Shown: positions 1 to 8,402, counted from the stretch's first letter. The stretch: 10,898 nucleotides of DNA from Bacteroidota bacterium (GCA_021793535.1 JAJYSO010000026.1:1-10898), one strand, 5' to 3'. Program-made: numbers and translations. Notes: generated from the sequence alone by a model not told the origin.

Positions 1-1
1 T

Positions 2-361
2 GGGAGAGATAGTTTGGTAGGTACAGCTCTATTTTTAACGCACCTAGCTGAAAAGAATAAAAAGGTCTCTGAACTGCGGAAGGAGTATCCCGCTTATTAT
101 ATGAGTAAGCGCAAAATAGAATTACGCCCAGAAATGGATGTGGATCGGCTCTTGAAAGAGATAGAATCCCGTTACCAGAATGAAGAAATATCAACGATAG
201 ATGGAGTTAAGATAGATTTTCCTGAGAATTGGGTACACCTGCGTAAATCCAATACAGAGCCAATAATTCGGATATATACCGAAGCCCCAACCCAAATGGA
301 GGCAGACCTCTTGGCGGATCGATTTATCACGGTGTTAGAGGCTTTGGCCAGTTCTTTGTAA
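2..361 (+). CDS. glmM: Phosphoglucosamine mutase, C-terminal part (5' end outside window)
   Basis: GlmM interconverts glucosamine-6-phosphate and glucosamine-1-phosphate in the cytoplasm, the step before UDP-GlcNAc synthesis for peptidoglycan and lipid A. Only the last 119 residues are present, open to the left edge. The reading frame begins with GRDSLVGTALFL, the end of the third domain of the alpha-D-phosphohexomutase family. Domain four follows and carries the phosphate-binding loop RKSNTEPIIRIYTEA near the C-terminus. The serine-phosphate active site and metal-binding loop lie upstream of the window and cannot be checked. The preceding segment GVKIDFPENWVHLRKSN reads like Bacteroidota GlmM proteins rather than PgcA/ManB mutases, but without the N-terminal half another phosphohexomutase cannot be fully excluded. 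It ends with TAA and is convergent with the S41 protease gene. An in-frame TTG at base 14 is internal and is not the true start. Confidence 0.88.
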   Translation, partial: GRDSLVGTALFLTHLAEKNKKVSELRKEYPAYYMSKRKIELRPEMDVDRLLKEIESRYQNEEISTIDGVKIDFPENWVHLRKSNTEPIIRIYTEAPTQMEADLLADRFITVLEALASSL

Positions 362-396
362 AAAAGGTTTGGTCAAGTTTTTATACAACGGAGTGT

Positions 397-430
397 AAAA
401 CCCAACCCATCGCCTCTGGCATGGGTGGGT
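397..430 (-). terminator. Probable intrinsic terminator of the leftward S41 protease transcript
   Basis: The arms are ACCCAACCCAT (400-410) and ATGGGTGGGT (421-430). They pair over 10 bp with one bulged A and enclose a 10-nt loop. On the minus strand the stem runs directly into TTTT (400-397), about 60 nt after the S41 protease stop codon. On the plus strand it is followed by AGTTCACC with no T-run, so it suits the leftward transcript better than glmM. The T-run is short, so termination could be partial. The rest of the 362-490 gap holds only a weak 5-bp hairpin at 454-467. Confidence 0.45.
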
Positions 431-490
431 AGTTCACCGGCGCTGAAAACTGCCCATCTTATGATGGAAACCATTGGTTGTCCGGCTGTT

Positions 491-3400
491 TTACTGCTGC
501 AGCTGGTTCAATATAAACTGTATAGCTTCTTCCAGCTGAGGGTCATCATCGGTTAGCCTGTCTTTAAAGGTTGTATCGACATAAATATCTGGAGTCACTC
601 CGGTTTTCTCTAAATCTTTGCCGTCCAAAGTATAGATCCCCCATGAGGGCAGGCGGTAAGATGATCCGTCAACTAGAAATTTTGAAGTGGTGAAAATGAT
701 CCAGCGGTAGGTACCTGTTCCTATAACCGTTCCCAGTTTCAGGGCTTGGAAACCAGCAGTGACCATTTCGCCATCGCTCAAGGTTTGTTGATTAACCAAA
801 ATGACGATGGGCTTGGACCCAGGGTGAAAATTGGGTTGAGAACTGAGACTGCCCTCTCGGTATTTCCAATTGATATATAGACGTTGAGAAATGAAGTTCA
901 ACACATCATCATGAACATTTCCTCCTGTATTGTAGCGTAAATCCAGGATGAGCCCTTCTCTGTTGTTGATTGAATCCAGTACCATTTCTTCTCTGAATTT
1001 TTGAAGTGCCCCCATAGACATGTTTTTCATGTGGACATAACCAATCCGTTTTTTGCCTTTGCTTCCAACTTTTCTGGCGTTATCACTTATCCAAGAATCG
1101 TAGAGTTGGGTTTTCAACTGAGCTGAGTTTTCGGGATGGATATTTACTTCATAAGTCGTACCTCCTCTTTTAAAACTTAGGTTGAGCTCGCTGGGAAGTT
1201 CGGGAAATGTAAAATATTTATTTCTGTTTTGAGAAGGATCGACTGTTCGTCCATTCACGGCGATTAGCTGATCTCCAGCTCGTATGTTTTTGGCTGGATA
1301 ATCGGCCGGGCCATAAGGAACGACATGATCTACGGTGTATGGTTGCTCATTTGAAAAAGAAATTCCCGGTTCAGCAGTATAGGTTTTATAGAAGGTAGCT
1401 TCCTCTTTTCCTGAAGAATTAAATCCGTAATGCGAAGTATTCAATTCTCCCATCATGTCTTGCAATAGTCTTCTTAAATCTGATCTGGATTGTATGTACT
1501 TCAAATAACCGGCGTAACGATCCCTTACTTCTTTCCAATTGACACCGTTGAAATTTTCGTTGTAATAATTTTCCTCCAAATTGGCCCATACCTCCTCGTA
1601 CATTTGCAAGAATTCTTGCTCTAGATTTTTGGAAAAGGAAAAATCGGTCAGTGCTATTTTGGTCACTTTGGAAGAATGATCCACTTTGAAAAGATTTCCT
1701 TTGTTCAGGACGTAGAGATTGTCTTTATTTTGACTGAGTTGGATTCCTCGGGAAGGGCTGGAGGGCAGTTCAATCTTTTCTATCTTCTCTTTTTCGAAGG
1801 GTTCCTTTGTCAGTTTGAATAGTGCATTTTCTCCCCCTTGGTGATCGGAAAGAAAATAAAGCACATCTTTTTCTTTATTTTGGCGTACAAACAATTGATT
1901 TTGTTGACCAAAATCTGGTCCAATTTTCTCAATTCTGTCAATGATTCCTTCTTTTTTTAAGTGAAGGGTGGGAAGGGGTTGTGGCTCTGCCTTGTCGGTG
2001 AATAAGCTGTCAAATTTTTGAGAACGAAAGGGTGAATCAGATGGGTAAAGAGGAATGCGATAGATGTGCGCATTCTTTGTTCCATGTGGATAGGAAGGGT
2101 TAGTGCGATCCGATACGAAATAGATGTATTTCCCGTCTATAGAAGGTACAGGAGTAGACTCACTAATCCCTGATTGTGTTAAGTTAAAGGTCTTTTGATC
2201 TGCTAGCCTACACAACATAATATCCTTTTCGAAGTTCTCTCGAACGGAGTAAATGACATATTTCCCATCTGGAGTGAAAGAAGGGTCGTCGTTTTGGAAG
2301 CCCCAGAGTTCGCCTGTGGCTACTTTTTTCGTATGAAATGTGGCAAGATCCATGACCATAATGTCGTTTCTTCCGCGAAGATAGACGGCTTGTTTTTTTT
2401 CAGGATCAAAGCTCATGGCTCGGTTGTTGGCCGCATCATGGGTAAGTTGCACTTCGTCTGATGTACCGTCGGCTGCTTGCTTGAACCAATTTAAATAGCC
2501 TTTACTGGTTTGGCTATAGAGTAATGTTTTGTTGTCATTCAGCCAATGTACGCTCATGACCCTTTCATTTTGCTTAGTCGGTATTTCTTTTATAAACTTG
2601 CCTTTGGCATCGCTAACGAAAAGTTTACCTCTACTGACCATGGCTATTTTTTTGTCATCTGGAGAAATCTCGAAATTGCTGATGTTTCCCTTCAACTTAA
2701 AGCCTTGGTCGTGTGCAATGGTCCTTTCTCTAAGTCCATGTATGGAAATCTTTTTGGCACTTTTGGAAGAGACGTCATACAGCCACAGTTCATATCCTTT
2801 CTCAAAGACAACCTTACCACCATCAGCATTTACCGAAGGGTTCATAACCATTTCCTCAAAATTGGTCAGCGGGATCTTTTGGTTTTTTTCAAACGTATAT
2901 AAGTTGGATTGCCCGTTATCTTGATCTGATATAAAATAAAGGTGACCTTCTCGGTCGATGGTCACGTTGAAATCTTTTCCTTCCCAATCAGTATATTTTT
3001 TATAGGCTTTGGTCTTCGGGTTGTATGATTGAATTTCGGAGTTAAAGGGTCCTTTATAACCTTTTCGTGTCGCAAATCTCATGCTTTCCCAGGAATAATT
3101 AAAATAGAGCTCTCCCGTTACCGGATCGGGAAATAGGTCGTGTACGGTATTAAAATAATGTTCAAAAACACGTTGAGGTGTCCCCCCATTTATATTCACT
3201 TTGTAGGTACTGGTTGAGTTGTAACGGCTGGAGGTAAAATATATCCATTGGCTGTCCCAACTCCACGAAGAGGCGAGGTCTGCTGCCTGATGAAAAGTTA
3301 ATTGTTTGACTTCTCCGCCGCCCAAGGGAAGTAAGAATAGATCGTAATTCCCGTATTGATTGGAAGAAAAGGCCAGCCATTTTCCGTCTGGAGAAACTTT

Positions 3401-3613
3401 TGGACGTGTTTGATCCCCTTCTGACCCCATGACCAGCTGAGCTACTCCACCTTTGGCCTCTACACTCCAAATATGGTGGTTATAGGTAAAATAAATAGTT
3501 TGACCATCAGGACTTAGATTCGGGAATTCCGTGAAGTATAGCTCGGATTCTTGAGCATCTAAACTCAGTGGCAGGAGTAGGAGCACAAGAAAATAACGTA
3601 ATATGATTTTCAT
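491..3613 (-). CDS. Secreted tricorn-type S41 family serine protease
   Basis: This is a large peptidase expected to degrade peptides or unfolded proteins outside the cytoplasm. Residues 1-20 form a signal peptide (short basic start, then an LVLLLLPLSLDA core, cleavage near A20-Q21). Residues 25-650 are beta-propeller-like, with repeated xxSPDGxxxxF strands near 32-43, 72-84, 314-326, 445-456 and 489-500. Residues 665-735 match the tricorn core C1 helical domain. A PDZ-like domain covers about 748-828, and the S41 catalytic domain about 855-1035. The tricorn catalytic residues appear intact: S727-H728 in ELNTSHYGF, nucleophile S946 in QTLSDGE, and E1002 in DLEKTGVTPDI. The length of 1040 residues is close to archaeal tricorn, which is cytosolic and has no signal peptide. 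The ATG at 3613 is followed at once by the signal peptide. The gene lies 162 bp downstream of the susD-like gene on the same strand, so co-transcription is possible. Family assignment is firm; substrate is unknown. Confidence 0.9.
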   Translation of the reverse strand: MKIILRYFLVLLLLPLSLDAQESELYFTEFPNLSPDGQTIYFTYNHHIWSVEAKGGVAQLVMGSEGDQTRPKVSPDGKWLAFSSNQYGNYDLFLLPLGGGEVKQLTFHQAADLASSWSWDSQWIYFTSSRYNSTSTYKVNINGGTPQRVFEHYFNTVHDLFPDPVTGELYFNYSWESMRFATRKGYKGPFNSEIQSYNPKTKAYKKYTDWEGKDFNVTIDREGHLYFISDQDNGQSNLYTFEKNQKIPLTNFEEMVMNPSVNADGGKVVFEKGYELWLYDVSSKSAKKISIHGLRERTIAHDQGFKLKGNISNFEISPDDKKIAMVSRGKLFVSDAKGKFIKEIPTKQNERVMSVHWLNDNKTLLYSQTSKGYLNWFKQAADGTSDEVQLTHDAANNRAMSFDPEKKQAVYLRGRNDIMVMDLATFHTKKVATGELWGFQNDDPSFTPDGKYVIYSVRENFEKDIMLCRLADQKTFNLTQSGISESTPVPSIDGKYIYFVSDRTNPSYPHGTKNAHIYRIPLYPSDSPFRSQKFDSLFTDKAEPQPLPTLHLKKEGIIDRIEKIGPDFGQQNQLFVRQNKEKDVLYFLSDHQGGENALFKLTKEPFEKEKIEKIELPSSPSRGIQLSQNKDNLYVLNKGNLFKVDHSSKVTKIALTDFSFSKNLEQEFLQMYEEVWANLEENYYNENFNGVNWKEVRDRYAGYLKYIQSRSDLRRLLQDMMGELNTSHYGFNSSGKEEATFYKTYTAEPGISFSNEQPYTVDHVVPYGPADYPAKNIRAGDQLIAVNGRTVDPSQNRNKYFTFPELPSELNLSFKRGGTTYEVNIHPENSAQLKTQLYDSWISDNARKVGSKGKKRIGYVHMKNMSMGALQKFREEMVLDSINNREGLILDLRYNTGGNVHDDVLNFISQRLYINWKYREGSLSSQPNFHPGSKPIVILVNQQTLSDGEMVTAGFQALKLGTVIGTGTYRWIIFTTSKFLVDGSSYRLPSWGIYTLDGKDLEKTGVTPDIYVDTTFKDRLTDDDPQLEEAIQFILNQLQQ

Positions 3614-3775
3614 TTTGAGGTATGGATTGTTGTACAGTTTAAGTTGGTATAAAGGGCTTTATTCATTAAAAGAACATTTATTAGCGAAGGACGAGGGTAT
3701 AATCCAACATGCCCCTCAATCCGTGGATGAAGACTTAAAGATAGAGCAATATACGGGTTAAAACTTACGAAATAC

Positions 3776-5197
3776 TTAATAGTGTGGATTTTGTTTGGTT
3801 TGCTTGTTTGCTTCGATTTCTCTTCTTGGTATGGGCATTGCAAATCTGTAATCCCCAGCTGGGACGAGTTCATGATTATTTACCGTGCTAGGGTCCACAT
3901 TGGGAATATCTCTGCCTGTGCGTTGTAGATCAAAAAAGCGGAAACCTTCAAACAGGAGCTCCTTCCTTCTTTCTTTAAGAATGTCATCCATATCTACGCT
4001 GCTGGTGTAGGGACTTGCATTTCTATGGCTAGTGATCATGTTGAGGTAGTCGCTGGCGGATTTTCCAGTATTGGACTGTTGTCCTGTTTCTTCTAGAGCT
4101 TCTGCATAATTTAAGACTACTTCTTCGATTCTGTAAACTATAATATTATCCGATCCGAGTTGTTGCCCTTCCGAGGGATATTTTCCCATATTTCTCAGAA
4201 TGCCTCTATCGTCAATCTGCATCATTTCTTCAGATATTCTGATATCGCCAGGTTCAAACTCGGCATCTTGAATTAAACTGTCATAGGCCTGAACATCCCC
4301 ATAGTTATTCCCTCTATAGATGTATGAGATCCCGTCGATATTCTGATTGTCACTTTCCGACTGAGACAGTTCAAAAATAGAGGCTTTTCCAGGTGTGGAT
4401 TGTGCCCAGTATTCCACCAATTCAGAGGCTTCTGTTACGGGCAGTCTTGCGATTAAGTCTTCTACTTCATCTTTATAGGCTAAGAGTGTTGCATAATCTT
4501 TAAAATAAACAGCCACTCTGGTTAATAGGGCATAAGCGGCATCGAGAGTGAAGTTGGTTTTATCCTGACTGTACTGTGAGGACTGGCCTTCTTTTAAATG
4601 GTCTATTGCCGCTGTGATATCAGCATAAATTTGCGATTTGTTTTCTTCAACGGTTCCTCGGGGAATTTGGACATCGTCTCCTTTGAATTCCGTGATATAG
4701 CTGACACCTAAATTTTCTCCTTCGTCGATGTATTGCTGTCCAAACAATCGCAGCAGATCAAAATGAGATTGTGCCCGAATCCCATAGGCTTCTCCAATCA
4801 TATGCTCGATATTGTTCTGTTCTCCTTCGATCTCATTTCCACTGAGGTATTCCTGTATAATGATGTTGGGATTGGCAACGGTTCCATATATTTGATTAAA
4901 GAGGTCACCGACATCACCTGTAGTAGGAGTAAGTTGCATACGTGACATTACCGTCATTCTTCCACTGTTCCCGTTGGAGTAGGTATTGTCACTTCTTAGT
5001 TCTCCTGCTAAAATCATATTTCGCCCATAGTAACGAAAGTTTACCATCTGCCGGTAAGTTCCATCTAAAAAGCTCCTTATGTTTTTATCACTTTTGATTT
5101 GCGTGTCCAATTGATCAGCTAGCGTCGGTTCCATTTCGCAGGAGCTCACTAGAACAAATACCATCAAAAAGAAAAATCTAATTAAAGTTGATTTCAT
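3776..5197 (-). CDS. SusD/RagB family surface nutrient-binding lipoprotein
   Basis: SusD-type proteins sit as a lid over the SusC barrel at the cell surface and capture oligomeric substrate. The 473-residue product starts with a lipoprotein signal peptide: hydrophobic residues 5-17 and a lipobox ending SSC, so the lipidated residue is C20. It is followed by EMEPT, an acidic stretch compatible with surface export. The family's TPR-like helices are visible at about 130-155 (EAYGIRAQSHFDLLRLFG) and 358-370 (EEVVLNYAEALEE). The C-terminal signature is at 407-428 (KERRKELLFEG followed by FRFFDLQRTGR). The length is normal and the ending PHY is typical. The ATG is only 4 nt after the susC stop, behind an A-run with no Shine-Dalgarno sequence, which points to translational coupling. 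The substrate cannot be read from the sequence: SusD proteins serve glycans or peptides. The protease downstream makes peptides the better guess. Confidence 0.93.
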   Translation of the reverse strand: MKSTLIRFFFLMVFVLVSSCEMEPTLADQLDTQIKSDKNIRSFLDGTYRQMVNFRYYGRNMILAGELRSDNTYSNGNSGRMTVMSRMQLTPTTGDVGDLFNQIYGTVANPNIIIQEYLSGNEIEGEQNNIEHMIGEAYGIRAQSHFDLLRLFGQQYIDEGENLGVSYITEFKGDDVQIPRGTVEENKSQIYADITAAIDHLKEGQSSQYSQDKTNFTLDAAYALLTRVAVYFKDYATLLAYKDEVEDLIARLPVTEASELVEYWAQSTPGKASIFELSQSESDNQNIDGISYIYRGNNYGDVQAYDSLIQDAEFEPGDIRISEEMMQIDDRGILRNMGKYPSEGQQLGSDNIIVYRIEEVVLNYAEALEETGQQSNTGKSASDYLNMITSHRNASPYTSSVDMDDILKERRKELLFEGFRFFDLQRTGRDIPNVDPSTVNNHELVPAGDYRFAMPIPRREIEANKQTKQNPHY

Positions 5198-5201
5198 TTT
5201 T

Positions 5202-8200
5202 TTAAAATTTAAGGTTGATTTGCATTGTAACTGATTTGATAGGTGGTGTGGCGAGAGTTGTCAATCCACTATTGCCCACTTCGGGATCGTATTTCAAGGT
5301 TTTGTCCTTAACCCAGGTCCATAAGTTTGTTCCTCTAACGACGATGTCTATTCCGCTGAAAAAACCAATTGACTCCAGCATTTTTTGATCGAAGCTGTAA
5401 CCGATTCCTATATCTCTTAGGCGCATATAGGCTCCATTGTGAAGCCATCGCGTTGAATTTTGAACGAAATTGGAGACGGAAGAATTGTTAAAATCAAATC
5501 GGGCATAAGTGGCTTGATCCCCCGGTTCTCTCCAGGCTCCTTCAAAGGCGTCAACACTGGTGTTGAAAGAGTTCACATTTGATCCTATGGTGGATTGCCT
5601 GTAGGTTAACCATTGCTCAAAAATCCGGTTTCCTCCTTGAAAAAATAGGCTGGCGTCGAGGAATAGGTGCTTATAATCAAACCTCATAGACAAACCTCCA
5701 TAATAGGTTGGTAAAGCATTTTTGCCAATATAATTTCTTTGTGCTTGAGTATAGTCATTCGTAGTCTCATCATTGACGGTGCGATCAATATACCATTCAG
5801 GTAAACCATTATCCGGATTTATCCTTGCGAATTCAGGGAGGTACCACTCGTAAACTTTATGGCCTTGACTGACGATTCGCGACGCTGAAATAATGTTTGC
5901 TTCTTCCGGGAGTTTGGTAACTTTATTGCTCATTAAAGAAACATTCCCACTGATGTTCCAGTTAAAATCTGGAGTAGAAATGATGTCTGCACTTATGTCA
6001 AACTCGAAACCTTTATTGTCCATTTCTCCTAAGTTTCTCAATACGGTGCCATCGAGAAAGGTAGAGCTCATGGGTAACGGAACTTGAAATAACATGTCTG
6101 TAGTGGTGTTGTAATATCCTCCTATGGACCCTTTCAAGCGTCCGTTGAAAAAGCTGTAGTCAAGCGACAGGTCCATTCTTCTACTTTTTTCCCATTTTGC
6201 ATCGGTTCCGTATCCGGTAACGGTAGCTGCAGGCTGATCTCTGTATCGGCTAATACTGGTTAAGGCTTGGTATTGATTCCTTCCTATTGCTGCGTTCCCC
6301 GTAATTCCATAACCCAATTTAAGCCGTAGCGTTTCAATTTTATCTATATTTTCGAAAAAGGGTTCCTTGTGTAAGTTCCATCCCAATCCTACAGAATAAA
6401 AACTATCCCATCGACTGCTAAATCTAGAATCTCCTTGGTACGAATAAGAGGCATCCATCAAGTATTTTTGATTGAAATTATAATTTAAAAGCCCGACAAA
6501 GCGCATGCTCATTCGATCGGAAAAAGTACTGTTGGCTGTGTAATTTGCAGAGGCCCCGCTTAGATTGGTCAAATCTTCACTGGCCATATTTGACCCGTAA
6601 CCGGTTAAAAAGTTGCTTTTATATTTGCTGAATTCTTGTACGGCGGTAACTCTAAAATTATTTTCTTCACCTATTTTAAAGGAATAATCTAAAGAATTTT
6701 GTGTGGTGTAGTGGTAACGGCGCATAGCACTTTCGCTATCGTCTCCGTTGGGATTTACCCCATCTCCTTCATTGGGATTGCGATAGGTTTTATAGTAACG
6801 GACCATGTAATCCAACCCCAATACAGACCTAAAGATTAAATTTTTAGACAGTTTGTAGTTTAAAATGTCATTGGTCGATACATATACCACATTATTATTT
6901 CGCGTATTGTGTTTGACGTTATACGGAATATTATACATGCTGGTAAAGTCGCCAAAGCTGGGGCCAATATTGAAAGAACCGTCTTCGTTGTATAAACTGA
7001 CCCAAGGGGATCCCATCGCCTCTCCATTGTTTGGATTGTCAAAATAAGCGGAGTTTTCTAGGATAATATCCTGATCGACATTGGACGCTGTCGCGGAGAT
7101 ATCGATATCGAGTTTTTCACTCATTTGTCGACTGTATTTAACCAGACCATTCAACCGGTGGAATTTTGTACCGATATAGGTTGCCTCTGTTTTGTTGTAT
7201 CCCAAAGAGGCATAGAATTTGGATTTTTCATCTCCTTGGCTTACTGAGAAATTGGCCTGATGCAGCAATGCATTTTTATTTCGCAGGTCTTCATACCAAT
7301 CTGTATATGGTCTTCCTTGCCTTTCCCATTCTGCCATAAAGACAGAGTGATCCAACGCAAAATCATGGAGCTCATCACGGGAAGTCATTTGGCCATTTCC
7401 AAATTCAGGTCCAAAGCTGTTCCAATATGCCTCTTCGACTGCCTCCATTTTTTGTTCACTATTCATTGCTCGTAAGCCTCTTATGGCTCTATTCTGAAAG
7501 CCGAGCTTATAACTCAAGGTATAACGAGGCTTTCCCAGTTTTCCCGATTTGGTGGTGATTAAAATGACCCCGTTTGAACCTTCGGCCCCATAAGGAGCTA
7601 CTGCGGAGGCATCTTTTAAAACGGTTATGTTTTCGATGTCATCGATATTAATAACCGATAATGGGTCTAGGCTGGTTGTGCTTGAACTTCCCGAGATATC
7701 ATCTGAGTTTAAAGGAACACCATCTAAAACGTATAAAGGCGCATTGGAGGCCGTTACGGAGTTTGATCCCCGGATTCTAATTTCTGGAGCTGATCCCGGG
7801 ACCCCGCTCACTGACCCGACAGTCAGTCCTGATACCTTTCCTTGCAGTCCTTCTTGAGGGTTTACAAAAGAACTTTTTTGCAGTTCTTCATCTCCGACAG
7901 AAACCACATTGGAGGTGGATTCATTTCGGGTTAACTTTCGGCCGAAGGCGGTCACGATGACTTCTTCTAAGGCCTGAGTGTCTTCTTGCAGCATTACAGT
8001 AAGGGTGTCGTCTTCTCCTATTGTTATCTCTTGGGTTTTAAACCCGAGAGAACTAAAGTTTAGAACAGCACCTACTTGTGCTTGTAGGGAAAAGTTTCCA
8101 TTAAAGTCGGTAGTAGTGCCCTCGGCGCCTCCTTTAACCTGGATCGAGACCCCGGGTAGCGGGACGCTATTCTGATCGGTGACTACACCCGAAATGGTTT

Positions 8201-8273
8201 TTTCTTGTGCGCCCACAAAGGTGGTGGAAACCAAAAAAAGCAAGAAAAAAATAAAAATTGGGACAGCTTTCAT
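5202..8273 (-). CDS. SusC/RagA family TonB-linked outer-membrane transporter
   Basis: This is an outer-membrane active importer powered by TonB-ExbBD, forming a complex with the SusD-like lipoprotein encoded next. From the ATG at 8273 it has 1023 residues, normal for SusC. Residues 1-22 are a signal peptide ending VGA before QEKT. A carboxypeptidase-D-regulatory-like domain follows at about 24-97 (ISGVVTDQNSVPLPGVSIQV, GFKTQEITI). A TonB-box-like EEVIVTAFG lies at about 103-111. The plug covers about 115-250 and includes the SusC signature VLKDASAVAPYGAEG plus SNGVILITT. The remainder is a beta-barrel rich in alternating aromatic strands and ends in a terminal Phe (INLKF). A longer reading from a TTG at 8297 would put MSYLKSIL before the signal peptide; the ATG gives a cleaner export signal. 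No ECF sigma/anti-sigma pair, AraC or hybrid sensor gene lies beside it. The usual STN domain of sigma-signalling transducers is also absent at the N-terminus. Confidence 0.94.
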   Translation of the reverse strand: MKAVPIFIFFLLFLVSTTFVGAQEKTISGVVTDQNSVPLPGVSIQVKGGAEGTTTDFNGNFSLQAQVGAVLNFSSLGFKTQEITIGEDDTLTVMLQEDTQALEEVIVTAFGRKLTRNESTSNVVSVGDEELQKSSFVNPQEGLQGKVSGLTVGSVSGVPGSAPEIRIRGSNSVTASNAPLYVLDGVPLNSDDISGSSSTTSLDPLSVINIDDIENITVLKDASAVAPYGAEGSNGVILITTKSGKLGKPRYTLSYKLGFQNRAIRGLRAMNSEQKMEAVEEAYWNSFGPEFGNGQMTSRDELHDFALDHSVFMAEWERQGRPYTDWYEDLRNKNALLHQANFSVSQGDEKSKFYASLGYNKTEATYIGTKFHRLNGLVKYSRQMSEKLDIDISATASNVDQDIILENSAYFDNPNNGEAMGSPWVSLYNEDGSFNIGPSFGDFTSMYNIPYNVKHNTRNNNVVYVSTNDILNYKLSKNLIFRSVLGLDYMVRYYKTYRNPNEGDGVNPNGDDSESAMRRYHYTTQNSLDYSFKIGEENNFRVTAVQEFSKYKSNFLTGYGSNMASEDLTNLSGASANYTANSTFSDRMSMRFVGLLNYNFNQKYLMDASYSYQGDSRFSSRWDSFYSVGLGWNLHKEPFFENIDKIETLRLKLGYGITGNAAIGRNQYQALTSISRYRDQPAATVTGYGTDAKWEKSRRMDLSLDYSFFNGRLKGSIGGYYNTTTDMLFQVPLPMSSTFLDGTVLRNLGEMDNKGFEFDISADIISTPDFNWNISGNVSLMSNKVTKLPEEANIISASRIVSQGHKVYEWYLPEFARINPDNGLPEWYIDRTVNDETTNDYTQAQRNYIGKNALPTYYGGLSMRFDYKHLFLDASLFFQGGNRIFEQWLTYRQSTIGSNVNSFNTSVDAFEGAWREPGDQATYARFDFNNSSVSNFVQNSTRWLHNGAYMRLRDIGIGYSFDQKMLESIGFFSGIDIVVRGTNLWTWVKDKTLKYDPEVGNSGLTTLATPPIKSVTMQINLKF

Positions 8274-8330
8274 TAGAATTGATTTTAAATAAGACAATTT
8301 TTTTAAAATTAATTTCGCTTGAATTTAGTA

Positions 8331-8362
8331 AAATCTTACATATTAATATAATATTAACCAAA
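8331..8362 (-). promoter_or_regulatory. Tentative Bacteroidota-type promoter for the susC-susD genes
   Basis: On the minus strand TTTG (8362-8359) is followed after 20 nt by TAAGATTT (8338-8331). The first matches the -33 box. The second matches only 4 of 6 fixed positions of the TAnnTTTG -7 box. The expected start of transcription near 8324 would leave a leader of about 50 nt before the ATG at 8273. The whole stretch is very AT-rich, so chance matches are likely. Confidence 0.28.
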
Positions 8363-8369
8363 TTTTTTA

Positions 8370-8401
8370 CTAAAAAAACCCCCAATAATAGTTGTTTTTA
8401 G
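8370..8401 (-). terminator. AT-rich hairpin with T-run between the coaD region and susC
   Basis: CTAAAAA (8370-8376) pairs with TTTTTAG (8395-8401). The stem can continue for three more pairs (8377-8379 with 8391-8393) past a bulged G at 8394, leaving an 11-nt loop. Read leftward, GGGGG at the end of the loop and inner stem leads into seven T residues (8378-8372) that also form part of the distal stem arm. It lies directly after the stop codon of the small open frame at 8403 and just before the tentative susC promoter. That fits a terminator for the ddl-coaD transcript. The stem is weak in GC, so an unspecific AT-rich fold is possible. Confidence 0.35.
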
Positions 8402-8402
8402 C

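Noticed and set aside
454..467. CCATC-TTAT-GATGG mini-hairpin in the convergent gap
   Set aside because: A 5-bp stem without a T-run is expected by chance in a gap of this size.
2529..2924. Two plus-strand open frames of 118-131 codons opposite the protease gene
   Set aside because: They lie wholly inside the propeller-coding part of a well-supported gene on the other strand and encode low-complexity hydrophobic sequence without motifs.
3693..3717. GAGGG / CCCTC inverted repeat as a terminator after the susD-like gene
   Set aside because: The stem is only 5 bp with a loop of about 15 nt and no T-run follows on either strand.
3736..3743. TATCTTTA on the minus strand as a promoter -7 box for the protease gene
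   Set aside because: The last base deviates from TAnnTTTG and there is no TTTG at the required distance upstream; the match is too weak to report as a site.
3610..3873. Minus-strand open frame of 87 codons covering the gap between the susD-like gene and the protease, ending in an ATGA overlap with the protease start
   Set aside because: About 100 bases overlap the susD 3' end in another frame, the translation shows no coherent domain, and the apparent ATGA overlap is explained by the short A-rich leader of the protease.
7627..8175. Plus-strand open frames of 65-76 codons opposite the susC N-terminal region
   Set aside because: They are antisense shadows of the conserved plug and carboxypeptidase-D-regulatory-like domains and carry no independent signal.
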